From a virus: a stretch of DNA of 24,409 bases. Numbering within the stretch: position 1 is the stretch's first letter; the number at the start of each line of letters is the position of its first letter. The notes beneath the pieces were generated by a model. It was not told the origin of the DNA. It made no database searches and saw only the letters and a list, made by a program, of their open reading frames with translations. Both the position numbers and the translations under genes were made by a program. Location: the IMG/VR virus record IMGVR_UViG_3300032011_000126, positions 1 to 24,409 of that record; one strand, 5' to 3'. This document shows positions 1 to 7,448 of this stretch, one piece after another.

Positions 1-486
1 AACAGCAATGTAAGTTTAGGTTTATCAGCTACTTTATCTATACCACTTGATAGACGTCTACATAGAGGATGTATCAAAGCAGCTAATACACAAACAGCTT
101 TACAAGAACAAATATTAGCTAGTAAAAGATTAGACTTTGAATTAGCAAGACTAAAACACTGTGGTGAACAAGCAAAATTAGGTGTATCCTTCCATCCAAA
201 ATCACCTTATTCCTCAATTTGTGCAGATATTGTTGTACAGAATATAACTACTGTGAAACAACATAAACATATTATTTCTTCAGAGCCGTCCGAAGAGTCC
301 GTATCGCTCGATTCCGATCTCGTTGAGCAAGAATCCGTTCCATCCGAGATTCCTTCTTCGGAGGCTTCCCTCTCAACTTCTGAAGCTTCTTCATTAAAGT
401 CTTTACAGCAGGCTTTATCACCTTCAAAAGAAGATCAGCCAGGGGCTTTGCTAGGATTGCCGATGTCGTTGCCACAACCGCAATAG
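1..486 (+). CDS. Virion structural-like protein, C-terminal part (partial)
   Basis: The plus-strand frame is open from base 1 to the stop at 484-486, giving at least 161 residues; the start lies before the window. Residues 1-82 look globular: a segment with IPLDRRLH, then a helical LQEQILASKRLDFELARL stretch, then HPKSPYSSICADIVV. From memory, this pattern belongs to a conserved virion protein of marine cyanophages. After about residue 84 the protein becomes a low-complexity Ser/Glu/Pro tail. That tail is encoded opposite the basic C-terminus of the convergent 266-residue gene, overlapping it by 215 bp. The tail may be antisense read-through to the first stop rather than a selected domain. 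The globular part is convincing as coding; the product name is from family memory only. Confidence 0.7.
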   Translation, partial: NSNVSLGLSATLSIPLDRRLHRGCIKAANTQTALQEQILASKRLDFELARLKHCGEQAKLGVSFHPKSPYSSICADIVVQNITTVKQHKHIISSEPSEESVSLDSDLVEQESVPSEIPSSEASLSTSEASSLKSLQQALSPSKEDQPGALLGLPMSLPQPQ

Positions 487-1072
487 ACGTAGTAGTTGTA
501 ACAGCTCCAGCACTTGGTAGAGATGCTACAACTTGACTAATAATAGGTACTTCTTCGTAAAGAGTTACACATCTATTGCTCTGAATCTCATAACCACTTA
601 TAGTCTTCTTCCCTCCATCAACTTTTGTTCCTATTACAGGAGCTTCCCGTGGAGGACAAATAATATTTGCTGTATTTGTATTTAAATTACCTGTTGGTGG
701 TACAGATGTTTCAGTTTCAGTATCTTTATTAGTACTTTTCTCTGTGTTGGGTATAACAGGTACTCCAGCTGGTTTAGTTAGTATTATTTGTTCAGGTTCA
801 AAATCAATAGGATTAAAATTCGGAACGGTTCCATCACAAAGAACAACATTCCCGTTCTCATCATCATCTACTAAACTTTGGGATCTTTTATTCGCACGGT
901 TGTATTCAACACAACCTGGAAGATCAATAATAGGAGTGCCAATTCCAACGGTTACGGGAGGAGCTTCAGGAGTGGAGTAAATGAAGGGAAAAGAGAACTC
1001 AGGTATACGAGCTACTTGAGGCCCTCTAATAGTTATATTAGTCCCGACGGTGATATCAGGAATTTGCTCCAT
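272..1072 (-). CDS. Putative virion structural protein with PGCVE motif
   Basis: This 266-residue protein starts one base into the stop codon of the 73-residue gene upstream (TAATG), so the two are probably translationally coupled. The N-terminal third has a beta-rich PVTVGIGTPIIDLPGCVEYN segment, which I recall from conserved cyanophage virion proteins. The middle (about 90-145) is Thr/Asn/Pro-rich and linker-like. A hydrophobic stretch around 190-215 may be a membrane segment. The last 50 residues are strongly basic, with many Lys and Arg. That basic tail is encoded opposite the plus-strand gene ending at 486, and local GC there is about 50% compared with about 33% nearby. No enzyme motif is visible. 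It may be a minor virion or membrane-associated protein; its exact role is unknown. Confidence 0.75.
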   Translation of the reverse strand: MEQIPDITVGTNITIRGPQVARIPEFSFPFIYSTPEAPPVTVGIGTPIIDLPGCVEYNRANKRSQSLVDDDENGNVVLCDGTVPNFNPIDFEPEQIILTKPAGVPVIPNTEKSTNKDTETETSVPPTGNLNTNTANIICPPREAPVIGTKVDGGKKTISGYEIQSNRCVTLYEEVPIISQVVASLPSAGAVTTTTSIAVVATTSAILAKPLADLLLKVIKPAVKTLMKKLQKLRGKPPKKESRMERILAQRDRNRAIRTLRTALKK

Positions 1073-1293
1073 TAGAAAGGAGGTATAGCCAGCCCTGTAG
1101 ACTTAGGTAATTTTGAAGTTGGTAGATTTTTTGTTATGGAAGATCCTATGGCTCCTGTTAACTCTTTTTGTAGCTTCTCCTTAACACCCTCTATGAGTGA
1201 ATCCTTATTTGCATATACGTAAAGACCAGTACCAGCAATGGAAGCAGATATAACGAAAGACGCAATAGAAAGTACATTGATTATCTTTTGCAT
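1072..1293 (-). CDS. Small membrane-anchored phage protein
   Basis: This 73-residue protein has one clear hydrophobic segment at about residues 5-28 (VLSIASFVISASIAGTGLYV), then a charged amphipathic helix (about 30-48) and a Pro-ending tail (LAIPPF). The layout is a single N-terminal membrane anchor with a short soluble domain. From memory, similar small proteins beginning MQK and carrying such an anchor are common beside PGCVE-type proteins in marine cyanophages. A weak ribosome site, AAAGG, lies about 7 bases before the ATG. Its stop overlaps the next start by one base. It could be a virion membrane-contact protein or a lysis accessory; the sequence does not decide. Confidence 0.7.
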   Translation of the reverse strand: MQKIINVLSIASFVISASIAGTGLYVYANKDSLIEGVKEKLQKELTGAIGSSITKNLPTSKLPKSTGLAIPPF

Positions 1294-1384
1294 TTTGAGA
1301 CCTTTAGATTCTGTCTAATTGTATGAGTCCTTAACTTTAACTACCTTCCTTCGTCTGTGTCATACCTGATGGATGGGATTTTCA

Positions 1385-3034
1385 TTAACCAGTTTGCGTA
1401 ACAGTTTTAGTTGCACCAGTATAAGGAATTCCATTATCATCACTCCCGTTATAAGCCTCAAGATTATTCCAATCACCAAAAGTTGGAGTTTCAGTTTGCA
1501 TCTGCATATTTGAATTTCCTCCTCTATTTGTATTTAGATTGCCAGGATTTATATCGAAAATATTTGTATTATTCTGAACTAGAATGATATCTCCATAAGT
1601 ACCAGAATCGTCTAACTTCTTATGTATTTTGAAAACCATACCTGCTCGTCGAGGGTTGGCGTTTCCTGACGTTGGCGGTCTAGAACAAACGTAAAGAAAA
1701 TCACCCTTCATTTCCATTGCATTTCTATTACTATAATCATCACTAGGCCAATACAAACTTTCCTCACCAAATGTAGTAAATACGCTCATTACTTTATCAA
1801 TTCCCCAGTCAGCACTTACACTACTCCTTGTTAGTTTTAGAAGTGAAAAACCATATCTACCACTGGAATCACATATACCCCAAGCACACATATACAGTAT
1901 ATTATCATCTTCAGGATCAAATTTTAATCCTCTACAATTGCTGCCGTACCAAGGTGTAATATTATTGTTATTAGTTTTATTTAATCCAAAAAGTGTGTTT
2001 TTCCTGAATGCATACTGTGTTCCATGATCTGAACCATTAAATTGATCCATTATGATATAAGTACCACTCCCAAAGTTTATATTTCTATACATAGAACTTA
2101 GGTGAATAACCTCACCTGTCGACGAAACAGCTAGAATACCAGTATCATAGGAATGTGCGCCATTATTCTGACCATTATAACTAGCATATCTACTTCTTAA
2201 ATTTCCAAAGGATGACCCGCTGTGACTAAAATGCTGGATCTGTACACTTGACAGTGTTGCTGATGGGCTAGAACCACCAGAACCGTTATAGCCATTATCA
2301 TTAGAGAAATAAGCAACAATCAGATTAGTTCCATCATGTGCTAAACCACAACTTTGTAATCCGTATTCATTCTTATTCCACTGAGCATTACCACCTGTAT
2401 AAGTTCTTCCGCAAAAAGTAGCTTTAAGTCTTGCACCAGTCATTCGGTTTAGTTGCGCTATCCATACTTTTCGACCAATATCACCTTGGCTGGAATTATT
2501 ATTGTTTTGAAAACCCATTATAAAGAGATTATTACTACCATCAACAAAGATATCTACTGCTACTGAGTTTTTGTTATTAGACTTAATTCTTGTCTGTTTA
2601 CCCCATTGTCTAACACCAGAGCTATTTCGTTTCTCAGTATAGATAGAGTCATAGTCAACAGCATGACCCTTGCGTGTATATACGATATAAACATCACCGC
2701 TTGAATCGCAAGTAATTGAAGGTCCGTGTAATGGTAATGAATTATTTACAAATTGAGGTTGTTGATGCCTAAGAGCCTTACTCCACTGAAAAGTTCCTTC
2801 TTTATTTAGTTTAGTTAGGTAACTCATACGAGCACTATAATTACTACCACTCGTAATTACTTGTGCAACATGGGCATAATAAACATTTTCATCTCCATCG
2901 ATTGCGACGCTACATGCACTTGCATATGAACCGCCAATCAGATTAGTTGAATCACTTGCCCCCATAACGTTTTTAAATACCCATCCTTTTTCTCTAGCTG
3001 CTCCTAAACCTATTAGCATCTGTTGTATAGCCAT
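1385..3034 (-). CDS. Putative tail adhesin with beta-propeller-like repeats
   Basis: This 549-residue protein starts MAIQQMLIGLGAA, an N-terminal signature I associate with tail fibre or adhesin proteins of marine phages. It lacks Cys-rich or catalytic motifs. The body shows recurring short strands of the form 'Y-x-x-K-x-N-x-x-G-x-x-x-W', for example LTKLNKEGTFQWSK and TEKRNSSGVRQWGK. These alternate with DSSGDVYIVY-like and DGSNNLFIMG-like stretches, as in SBBP/Kelch-type beta-propellers. Asn, Ser and Gly are abundant, as usual in extracellular receptor-binding proteins. The gene begins inside the stop codon of the upstream fibre gene (TAATG), so the two are co-translated. I infer a receptor-binding role for the distal tail. 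The propeller reading rests on repeat spacing only. Confidence 0.7.
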   Translation of the reverse strand: MAIQQMLIGLGAAREKGWVFKNVMGASDSTNLIGGSYASACSVAIDGDENVYYAHVAQVITSGSNYSARMSYLTKLNKEGTFQWSKALRHQQPQFVNNSLPLHGPSITCDSSGDVYIVYTRKGHAVDYDSIYTEKRNSSGVRQWGKQTRIKSNNKNSVAVDIFVDGSNNLFIMGFQNNNNSSQGDIGRKVWIAQLNRMTGARLKATFCGRTYTGGNAQWNKNEYGLQSCGLAHDGTNLIVAYFSNDNGYNGSGGSSPSATLSSVQIQHFSHSGSSFGNLRSRYASYNGQNNGAHSYDTGILAVSSTGEVIHLSSMYRNINFGSGTYIIMDQFNGSDHGTQYAFRKNTLFGLNKTNNNNITPWYGSNCRGLKFDPEDDNILYMCAWGICDSSGRYGFSLLKLTRSSVSADWGIDKVMSVFTTFGEESLYWPSDDYSNRNAMEMKGDFLYVCSRPPTSGNANPRRAGMVFKIHKKLDDSGTYGDIILVQNNTNIFDINPGNLNTNRGGNSNMQMQTETPTFGDWNNLEAYNGSDDNGIPYTGATKTVTQTG

Positions 3035-4629
3035 TATGACAACCCTGCACCTGAGATGTAGCTAACACTACTGGTTAGCCAAATCAGAGTAGCCATTCCT
3101 CTAGCCGCAAGAGTACGACTGCCTGTTGCGCCATCAGCCGTGTTGTAAATAGTATGATTACTTCCTTGGGTAATTGTTTGATCAGATCCACTATCATTCA
3201 CTAAAGTGACAGCATCACCCACAGACATTACTCCATTTGGAATAGTCCAACCCCCGGTTGTATTAGGTATGAATTTCCCTGCATCTGAAGCTGTAATAGT
3301 ATAAGCTCCTGTTTTTGCATTTTTTGGTATAGTACGAAGATCGCCTTTGCTGTCTGATACCGTTCCAGCAAAAGTGGCGTTCTGTGAGGCATCTAAGGTT
3401 AAGGCTGTTGTACTAGTAGTTTGGAATTGAAGTGTGGAAGCTGATTGATTAACTGCTATATATCCAACAGCTGTACCTCCATCAATCCATAGTTCTAATC
3501 TTTTATTACCAGATTCTTGACTTTCTATTTTTATTCTTGGATCAGTCGCACCTTGAACTTCTAATTCAGTATCTGGAGTTGCAGTACCAATACCAACCCG
3601 ATTATTCGTAGCGTCAACGTGAAGTGTATTTGTATCGACTGTTAGGTTTCCACTGATACCAAGAGAAGTAAGCGTCCCCAAACTTGTGATCGCAGATTGA
3701 GCAGCACCCGTAACCGTTGCAGCACTTCCAGAAACATTACCTGTAACATCACCAGTTAATGCACCTACAAAGGATGTAGCTGTTAATGCTCCAGAACTAG
3801 AGTTAAAGGTTAAATTACTTCCAGATTTAGCTCCTAGATCACCTGTTGCAGCAGTCGCAAATAATGGGAAGCAAGTTGTATCAGATGACTCATCAGCAAT
3901 TGTGATTGCAGTTGCTATGGCTGCTGTTCCAGAACATGAGCCTGAAGAACCTGAAGCATTTCCAGTTACATTTCCAGTTAACGCACCAACAAAACTTGTA
4001 GCTGTTAACGCTCCAGTATTTGAATTAAACGTTAAATTTGTTCCAGATTTAGGTGGTAAGTTTCCTGTTGCTGCTGTAGTAAATAGAACATTACAGCTAG
4101 TATCAGTAGATTCATCAGCAACCGTAACTTGTGTTGCGGGACCAGCAAAAGATGTAGCTGTACAAGTACCTGTAATATCTAAACCATTACCATCAAAATC
4201 TAAAATTTTAACCCCATTAGAAGTAAACCCTACAGAACCAGAGCCAATACGATACCAACCTGTATCTGTATCACTTTCAAATGTAAAACTTGGAGAAGCA
4301 ACAGTACCATCTGGGAACTCTGAACCTGCTGTTACATAATCAGCACCTGCATAAATTACACCAAAGAAAGCGTGTCCGTTAGCTGGAGCAGAACTAAATA
4401 CTATATTTGATCCTAATAACTTGAAACCTGCACTACCACCGGGATCTGGTTCCTGTACAACACCATTAACAGATATCATTACCTGCTGCGTATTTATAGG
4501 AAACGGAACAGGACTAGCTCCTCCTACTTGTAAAGCAAAAGAGGTTGTACTCCCATTGAATCCTGAACTGATATCGTCAATTATCTTATAGCTAGGATTT
4601 GCAATCTGCAGATCGTTCCCAATATACAT
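3034..4629 (-). CDS. Putative tail fibre protein with tandem repeats
   Basis: This 531-residue protein is rich in Thr, Ser, Gly and Ala. The N-terminus (about 1-100) resembles the conserved virion-attachment domain of cyanophage fibres, with MISVNGVVQEPD and FFGVIYAG. Residues about 112-150 contain a DTDTGWYRIGSGSVGF motif typical of trimeric fibre shafts. Two 61-residue repeats, at about 167-227 and 242-302, share ADES-T, NLTFNS and ALTATSFVGALTG. After about residue 340 come RVGIGTATPDTELEV and a C-terminal part with GDAVTLVND, a shaft or knob region seen in many marine phage fibres. The upstream neighbour is a tail assembly chaperone-like gene, and the stop overlaps the next start. The role is inferred to be host attachment. 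A TATAAT box at 4649-4654 on this strand is a possible promoter element. Confidence 0.8.
   Translation of the reverse strand: MYIGNDLQIANPSYKIIDDISSGFNGSTTSFALQVGGASPVPFPINTQQVMISVNGVVQEPDPGGSAGFKLLGSNIVFSSAPANGHAFFGVIYAGADYVTAGSEFPDGTVASPSFTFESDTDTGWYRIGSGSVGFTSNGVKILDFDGNGLDITGTCTATSFAGPATQVTVADESTDTSCNVLFTTAATGNLPPKSGTNLTFNSNTGALTATSFVGALTGNVTGNASGSSGSCSGTAAIATAITIADESSDTTCFPLFATAATGDLGAKSGSNLTFNSSSGALTATSFVGALTGDVTGNVSGSAATVTGAAQSAITSLGTLTSLGISGNLTVDTNTLHVDATNNRVGIGTATPDTELEVQGATDPRIKIESQESGNKRLELWIDGGTAVGYIAVNQSASTLQFQTTSTTALTLDASQNATFAGTVSDSKGDLRTIPKNAKTGAYTITASDAGKFIPNTTGGWTIPNGVMSVGDAVTLVNDSGSDQTITQGSNHTIYNTADGATGSRTLAARGMATLIWLTSSVSYISGAGLS
3724..4131 (-). repeat. Tandem 225-bp-spaced repeats inside fibre gene
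   Basis: Two copies encode residues about 167-227 (4131-3949) and 242-302 (3906-3724) of the 531-residue fibre protein. Both contain an ADES-(T/S)-DT start, an AATG-(N/D)-L middle and an ALTATSFVGALTG end. The spacing is 75 residues. Confidence 0.75.
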
Positions 4630-4682
4630 CTTTAGTATTTAGTAACTTATTATATCTATTGTATTCTGCCCTTATACAGGTC

Positions 4683-4997
4683 TTAATCCGTATGAGGTCC
4701 TTTTGTCGATGGAGTGGTAGGCCATTTAACAGCACTATACCCATCAACTCGGTATGTTTGAGGAATATCTCTTAAAGATTGTCTATAAGCAGCCCATGCT
4801 GACTGATCAACAGTACAACCTGGAGTCATTGTCCAATCTGTTGTTTTTAAAAGAAAATCTCTCTTCTTACGAATAATTGCCCAACTTGTTTCTTCTAAAT
4901 TCAATATTGTCTTATCAAATTGCTTGTCAATCTCCTCTTTAATAACTGTAAATTGATTTTGAAGCGTAGCAATGTCGCCAACTAGTGTTAATCCCAT
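4683..4997 (-). CDS. Tail assembly chaperone-like protein (Phage_tail_APC type)
   Basis: This 104-residue protein has two parts. Residues about 1-45 form an amphipathic, coiled-coil-prone helix. Residues about 45-80 match the pattern known from Phage_tail_APC proteins: RDFLLKTTDWT, then a Pro/Cys turn, then WAAYRQSLRDIPQ. The key residues are the TDWT motif and the W-x-x-YRQ-L-R-DIP motif. Proteins with this domain are found near tail fibre genes, and some act as fibre assembly chaperones. Its place directly before the 531-residue fibre gene fits that. The window gives no sign of the frameshift used by the classical tail-tube chaperones. The family match is by eye. Confidence 0.75.
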   Translation of the reverse strand: MGLTLVGDIATLQNQFTVIKEEIDKQFDKTILNLEETSWAIIRKKRDFLLKTTDWTMTPGCTVDQSAWAAYRQSLRDIPQTYRVDGYSAVKWPTTPSTKGPHTD

Positions 4998-5001
4998 AAT
5001 C

Positions 5002-5343
5002 TTAAGTCTGATCGAGGTAGCTAACAGTTAAATCAACAGCAGAACCAGTGGCTGCTCTAGCCCTTAAAATATCACTAGATTCCATAATAATTTTACTTCC
5101 ACTAATGAGTTCTAAGGATGATCCTGCTGGAACTGGTACATCTTTTAGTAAATAAACATCATCTCCTGAGTTAGTAACAACGTAAACGTCTAAATTTACA
5201 CTTGTACTTGTCTTATTAGCACATAGACAACTAAGAAGAATTAATGTTGAAGATCCTCCTGCGGTAAGGATGTTTGTATTAGTACTACTCACAGCGTCTG
5301 TAACAACACTGGATTTAGTAGCCATCTTGAAAGTATTGGCCAT
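5002..5343 (-). CDS. Small beta-rich virion protein
   Basis: This 113-residue protein is made almost entirely of predicted beta strands. Typical segments are SSTLILLSCLCANKTS, SVNLDVYVVTNSGDDVYLLKDVPVPAGSS (split here as one jelly-roll-like run) and a closing GSAVDLTVSYLDQT. From memory, similar roughly 110-residue proteins with an N-terminus like MANTFK and a 'KD-PVPAGSSLE' turn occur widely in marine phages and are annotated only as structural. The gene sits in the fibre array, 4 bases from its downstream and 1 base from its upstream neighbour. No catalytic motif is seen. A decoration or fibre-accessory role is an inference from context. Confidence 0.7.
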   Translation of the reverse strand: MANTFKMATKSSVVTDAVSSTNTNILTAGGSSTLILLSCLCANKTSTSVNLDVYVVTNSGDDVYLLKDVPVPAGSSLELISGSKIIMESSDILRARAATGSAVDLTVSYLDQT

Positions 5344-5344
5344 A

Positions 5345-5743
5345 TTAACTTAGAGCTACAATGAGAGCGAGGTTGTCTGGGTATGATCCTGTTACAGATA
5401 GATCTCCACTAATGGAGACATTTCCTGAAAAAGTAACAACACCTGATGAGTCTATTGTAAGCCTTGCACTACCTCCAGTAGCAAGCCCTATTTGATCTGG
5501 TCCACCAGAAAATAGCCCAGTATTCGTATCACCTACAAAAGCAAGAGAGGGATTTGTACCTGTCCCTGTTAGCAGTGCAGAATTACTTCCGTCATTTCTT
5601 AATAAGGAAAAACCACCTGGAGTTGTTCCATCATGTATAACACAAGTATTAAGACTCGTATTTACAGTAACTTCTCCTACGGCTCCAGTAAAAGTACTGG
5701 TCTCACCTGTAGTGCCTCTTCGGAATTGTACTTGGGTTGACAT
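5345..5743 (-). CDS. Short fibre protein with Mtd-N-like head
   Basis: This 132-residue protein starts MSTQVQFRRGTT, followed by GAVGEVTVNTSLNTCVIHDG. This is the pattern of the N-terminal domain shared by major tropism determinant-type and many other fibre proteins, in which a short 'QFRRGT' strand precedes 'GE-T-VNT...-V-VHDG'. Residues about 70-110 carry the same DTNTGLFSGG...GSARLTIDSSG motif as the shaft of the 531-residue fibre. The protein ends in a hydrophobic LALIVALS tail. It is short for a full fibre and may be an adaptor that joins others in a trimeric shaft. I see no variable-repeat or reverse transcriptase cassette. Confidence 0.7.
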   Translation of the reverse strand: MSTQVQFRRGTTGETSTFTGAVGEVTVNTSLNTCVIHDGTTPGGFSLLRNDGSNSALLTGTGTNPSLAFVGDTNTGLFSGGPDQIGLATGGSARLTIDSSGVVTFSGNVSISGDLSVTGSYPDNLALIVALS

Positions 5744-5747
5744 AAGC

Positions 5748-6977
5748 CTATCCTAATGCAACTGCTATTGCGGTAGCAAAACTTTCAGTGGATATTGTCC
5801 CTGAATCGTTAGGTGCCGTTAATGTTCGAGTCGTACTACCAGATATACCTGAACATTCAAAAGCTAATTGTTTTGTATTATCTGAGTTATCTCTAATTCT
5901 GAAGCCGTCGTCATTAGTAACTATTGCATTGCAAGTAAAGGAAGACAAACCAGCAATTGTAGAAGCTGTTCCTCCTAAAGCAACTGCGGTACTACCTATT
6001 GTCACAGTGCTATTAGCTAATTGAGCATTAGGAATAGAACTTGTACCAAATGCACCTGTAGATGAGTTATATGTAAGTCCTGAACCACCTGCAACACTTA
6101 ATGAACTTAATAAAGCAACAGTACCTGCAGCGTTCGGAAAATTAATAGCTCTATCAGCAGTCGCATCCACAACATTAATTGTGGTTTCATAACCATCTGC
6201 TGTCGATCCCTCAAAAACAAGTCCAGCAGTCCCTATAGATACTGAGTTAACAGCGTTAGCAGCTCCTGCATAAAGAGTTGTAGCTGTTAATGAAGTTAAG
6301 CCTGCAATTGTAGAAGCTGTAGCTCCTAAAGCTATAGATGTACTACCAATAGTCAAAGAATTAACTGTTGGAGTAATAGTAGAAGCTGTTGTTAAAAGAG
6401 TACCCGTCTCATTTGGCAGTGTAAGAGTACGATCAGCAGTTGCATCCGTTGCTGTCAGAGTTGTTTCGTAACCATTGGCTGTTGAGCCTTCAAAAACTAT
6501 ATTTCCACTAGCTATTGATATTGAATTTGCAGCATTAGCAGCTCCTGAATAAAGAGTAGTAGCAGTCAGAGAAGTTAATCCGGCAATCGTTGATGCAGTA
6601 GCTCCTAAATTAATAGAGGTACTACCAACAGTTACCGAACTATTAGCTAATTGACTATTAGGTATTGCATTTGTACCTATTTCTCCAGAACTAATAGTTA
6701 AGCCAGAACCGCTAGCTACACTAATAGCGCCCGTAATGTCTGAGTTAGATGGTCCAGTATAAGTGATAGCTCCAGTACTACCGTTATAAGCTAAACTTCC
6801 TAAGCCACCTGCGTCTGTAACAGAAACAGCGCCTCTAGCTCGTGCATTTGTGTAATAAAGATTAGTACCTTCAGGTATATCGGTGGAGGAATTACCACCA
6901 AGATCTAATTTATCTGAAGAAGTGTTTAACTCCTGAAACAGACCACTAACAATTACAAGTGATTTTCTTGTTGCCAT
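5748..6977 (-). CDS. Repeat-rich tail fibre protein
   Basis: This 409-residue Ser/Thr/Ala/Gly-rich protein has an N-terminal (about 30-100) segment with NLYYTNARARGAVSV and an SDITGAISV-like pattern, as in phage fibre shafts. Two long repeats occupy residues about 117-197 and 209-290; each contains ASTIAGLTSLTATTLY, FEGSTA-GYETT and DATADR. A shortened third copy begins near 327. A second nested duplication pairs residues 87-134 with 294-342 (GSGLT...IPN-QLANS-VT-GST). The C-terminus (about 353-395) has DGFRIRDNSDNTKQLAFECS, a motif I recall from fibre proteins of marine phages. The gene lies between the Mtd-N-like gene and the paired 153/176-residue genes. The inferred function is host attachment or a structural shaft. 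Confidence 0.75.
   Translation of the reverse strand: MATRKSLVIVSGLFQELNTSSDKLDLGGNSSTDIPEGTNLYYTNARARGAVSVTDAGGLGSLAYNGSTGAITYTGPSNSDITGAISVASGSGLTISSGEIGTNAIPNSQLANSSVTVGSTSINLGATASTIAGLTSLTATTLYSGAANAANSISIASGNIVFEGSTANGYETTLTATDATADRTLTLPNETGTLLTTASTITPTVNSLTIGSTSIALGATASTIAGLTSLTATTLYAGAANAVNSVSIGTAGLVFEGSTADGYETTINVVDATADRAINFPNAAGTVALLSSLSVAGGSGLTYNSSTGAFGTSSIPNAQLANSTVTIGSTAVALGGTASTIAGLSSFTCNAIVTNDDGFRIRDNSDNTKQLAFECSGISGSTTRTLTAPNDSGTISTESFATAIAVALG
5928..6629 (-). repeat. Tandem 276-bp repeats inside fibre gene
   Basis: Two near-full copies at 6629-6387 and 6353-6108, and a truncated third from 5999, encode the ASTIAGL...DATADR units of the 409-residue fibre. Unit spacing is 92 residues, in frame. 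Confidence 0.75.
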
Positions 6978-6986
6978 GTCTTAATT

Positions 6987-7448
6987 TTAACCAACCTTAA
7001 CTGGGGGTTCTAAACTTACGTGCAAAGAAGCACCTGATATAGCCTCACCTACCCTCGTCATATATTGTCCTGAACCAGTAGGAGCAGTAGACGTTATACC
7101 TCCATAGCCTGTACTAAGAAAATAAAGTTCTCCTGCATCCAAACCAGAAGTTGCTAAATTTCCAAATACAAGACATCTGACTGTTTCACCAGTAGATTTA
7201 CTTGTTTGTGCAAAACCTACAACTCTTGCCTCATCTGCATTACCAGCAGCTCTGGCTAAACCTAACTTCCCATCACTACTCCTTGCATATAAAGGCTGTC
7301 CTTGAACAACATTCTCAAATGCAATAGATTCAAAACCAGCAACAGAATAAACATTTCTCCCACCTAAAGTATCTTTTAAATCAATAAGAGCCTCTGTAAA
7401 ACCCTTAGAATTAGGGGCATATGGTGTGTAATTACTTGTTCCAGCCAT
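6987..7448 (-). CDS. Fibre-array protein, paralogue of upstream gene
   Basis: This 153-residue protein is clearly related to the 176-residue gene just upstream. Both begin with a Y-x-P-N-x-x-G helix (GFTEALIDLKD), then have an F-E-(N/T)-V strand, a (Q/D)-(P/A)-(L/V)-Y-(A/M)-RSSDG-(K/Q)-(L/V)-G segment, a VVGF/I strand, a 'L-x-x-G-(E/D)-LY-(F/Y)-LS' segment and a TAPTGSGQ-MTRVGEA finish that ends in EPPVK. The beta-rich VGFA/VGIT core resembles small decoration or fibre-tip domains (DUF2190-like folds), but no proof is visible. Its start overlaps the stop of the upstream paralogue by one base, and it is probably translated by coupling. Confidence 0.7.
   Translation of the reverse strand: MAGTSNYTPYAPNSKGFTEALIDLKDTLGGRNVYSVAGFESIAFENVVQGQPLYARSSDGKLGLARAAGNADEARVVGFAQTSKSTGETVRCLVFGNLATSGLDAGELYFLSTGYGGITSTAPTGSGQYMTRVGEAISGASLHVSLEPPVKVG

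Noticed and set aside
1076-1083. Plus-strand AAGGAGGT-like sequence
   Set aside because: It looks like a ribosome site, but no plus-strand gene follows; it encodes the end of the minus-strand 73-residue protein.
3902-4339. Plus-strand open frame of 145 codons
   Set aside because: It lies entirely opposite the repeat region of the 531-residue fibre gene; the Val/Pro/Ala-rich product is the antisense of Ser/Thr/Gly/Asn codons.
5345-5743. Diversity-generating retroelement target, because of the Mtd-N-like domain
   Set aside because: No reverse transcriptase, template repeat or variable C-terminal lectin domain is visible in the window.
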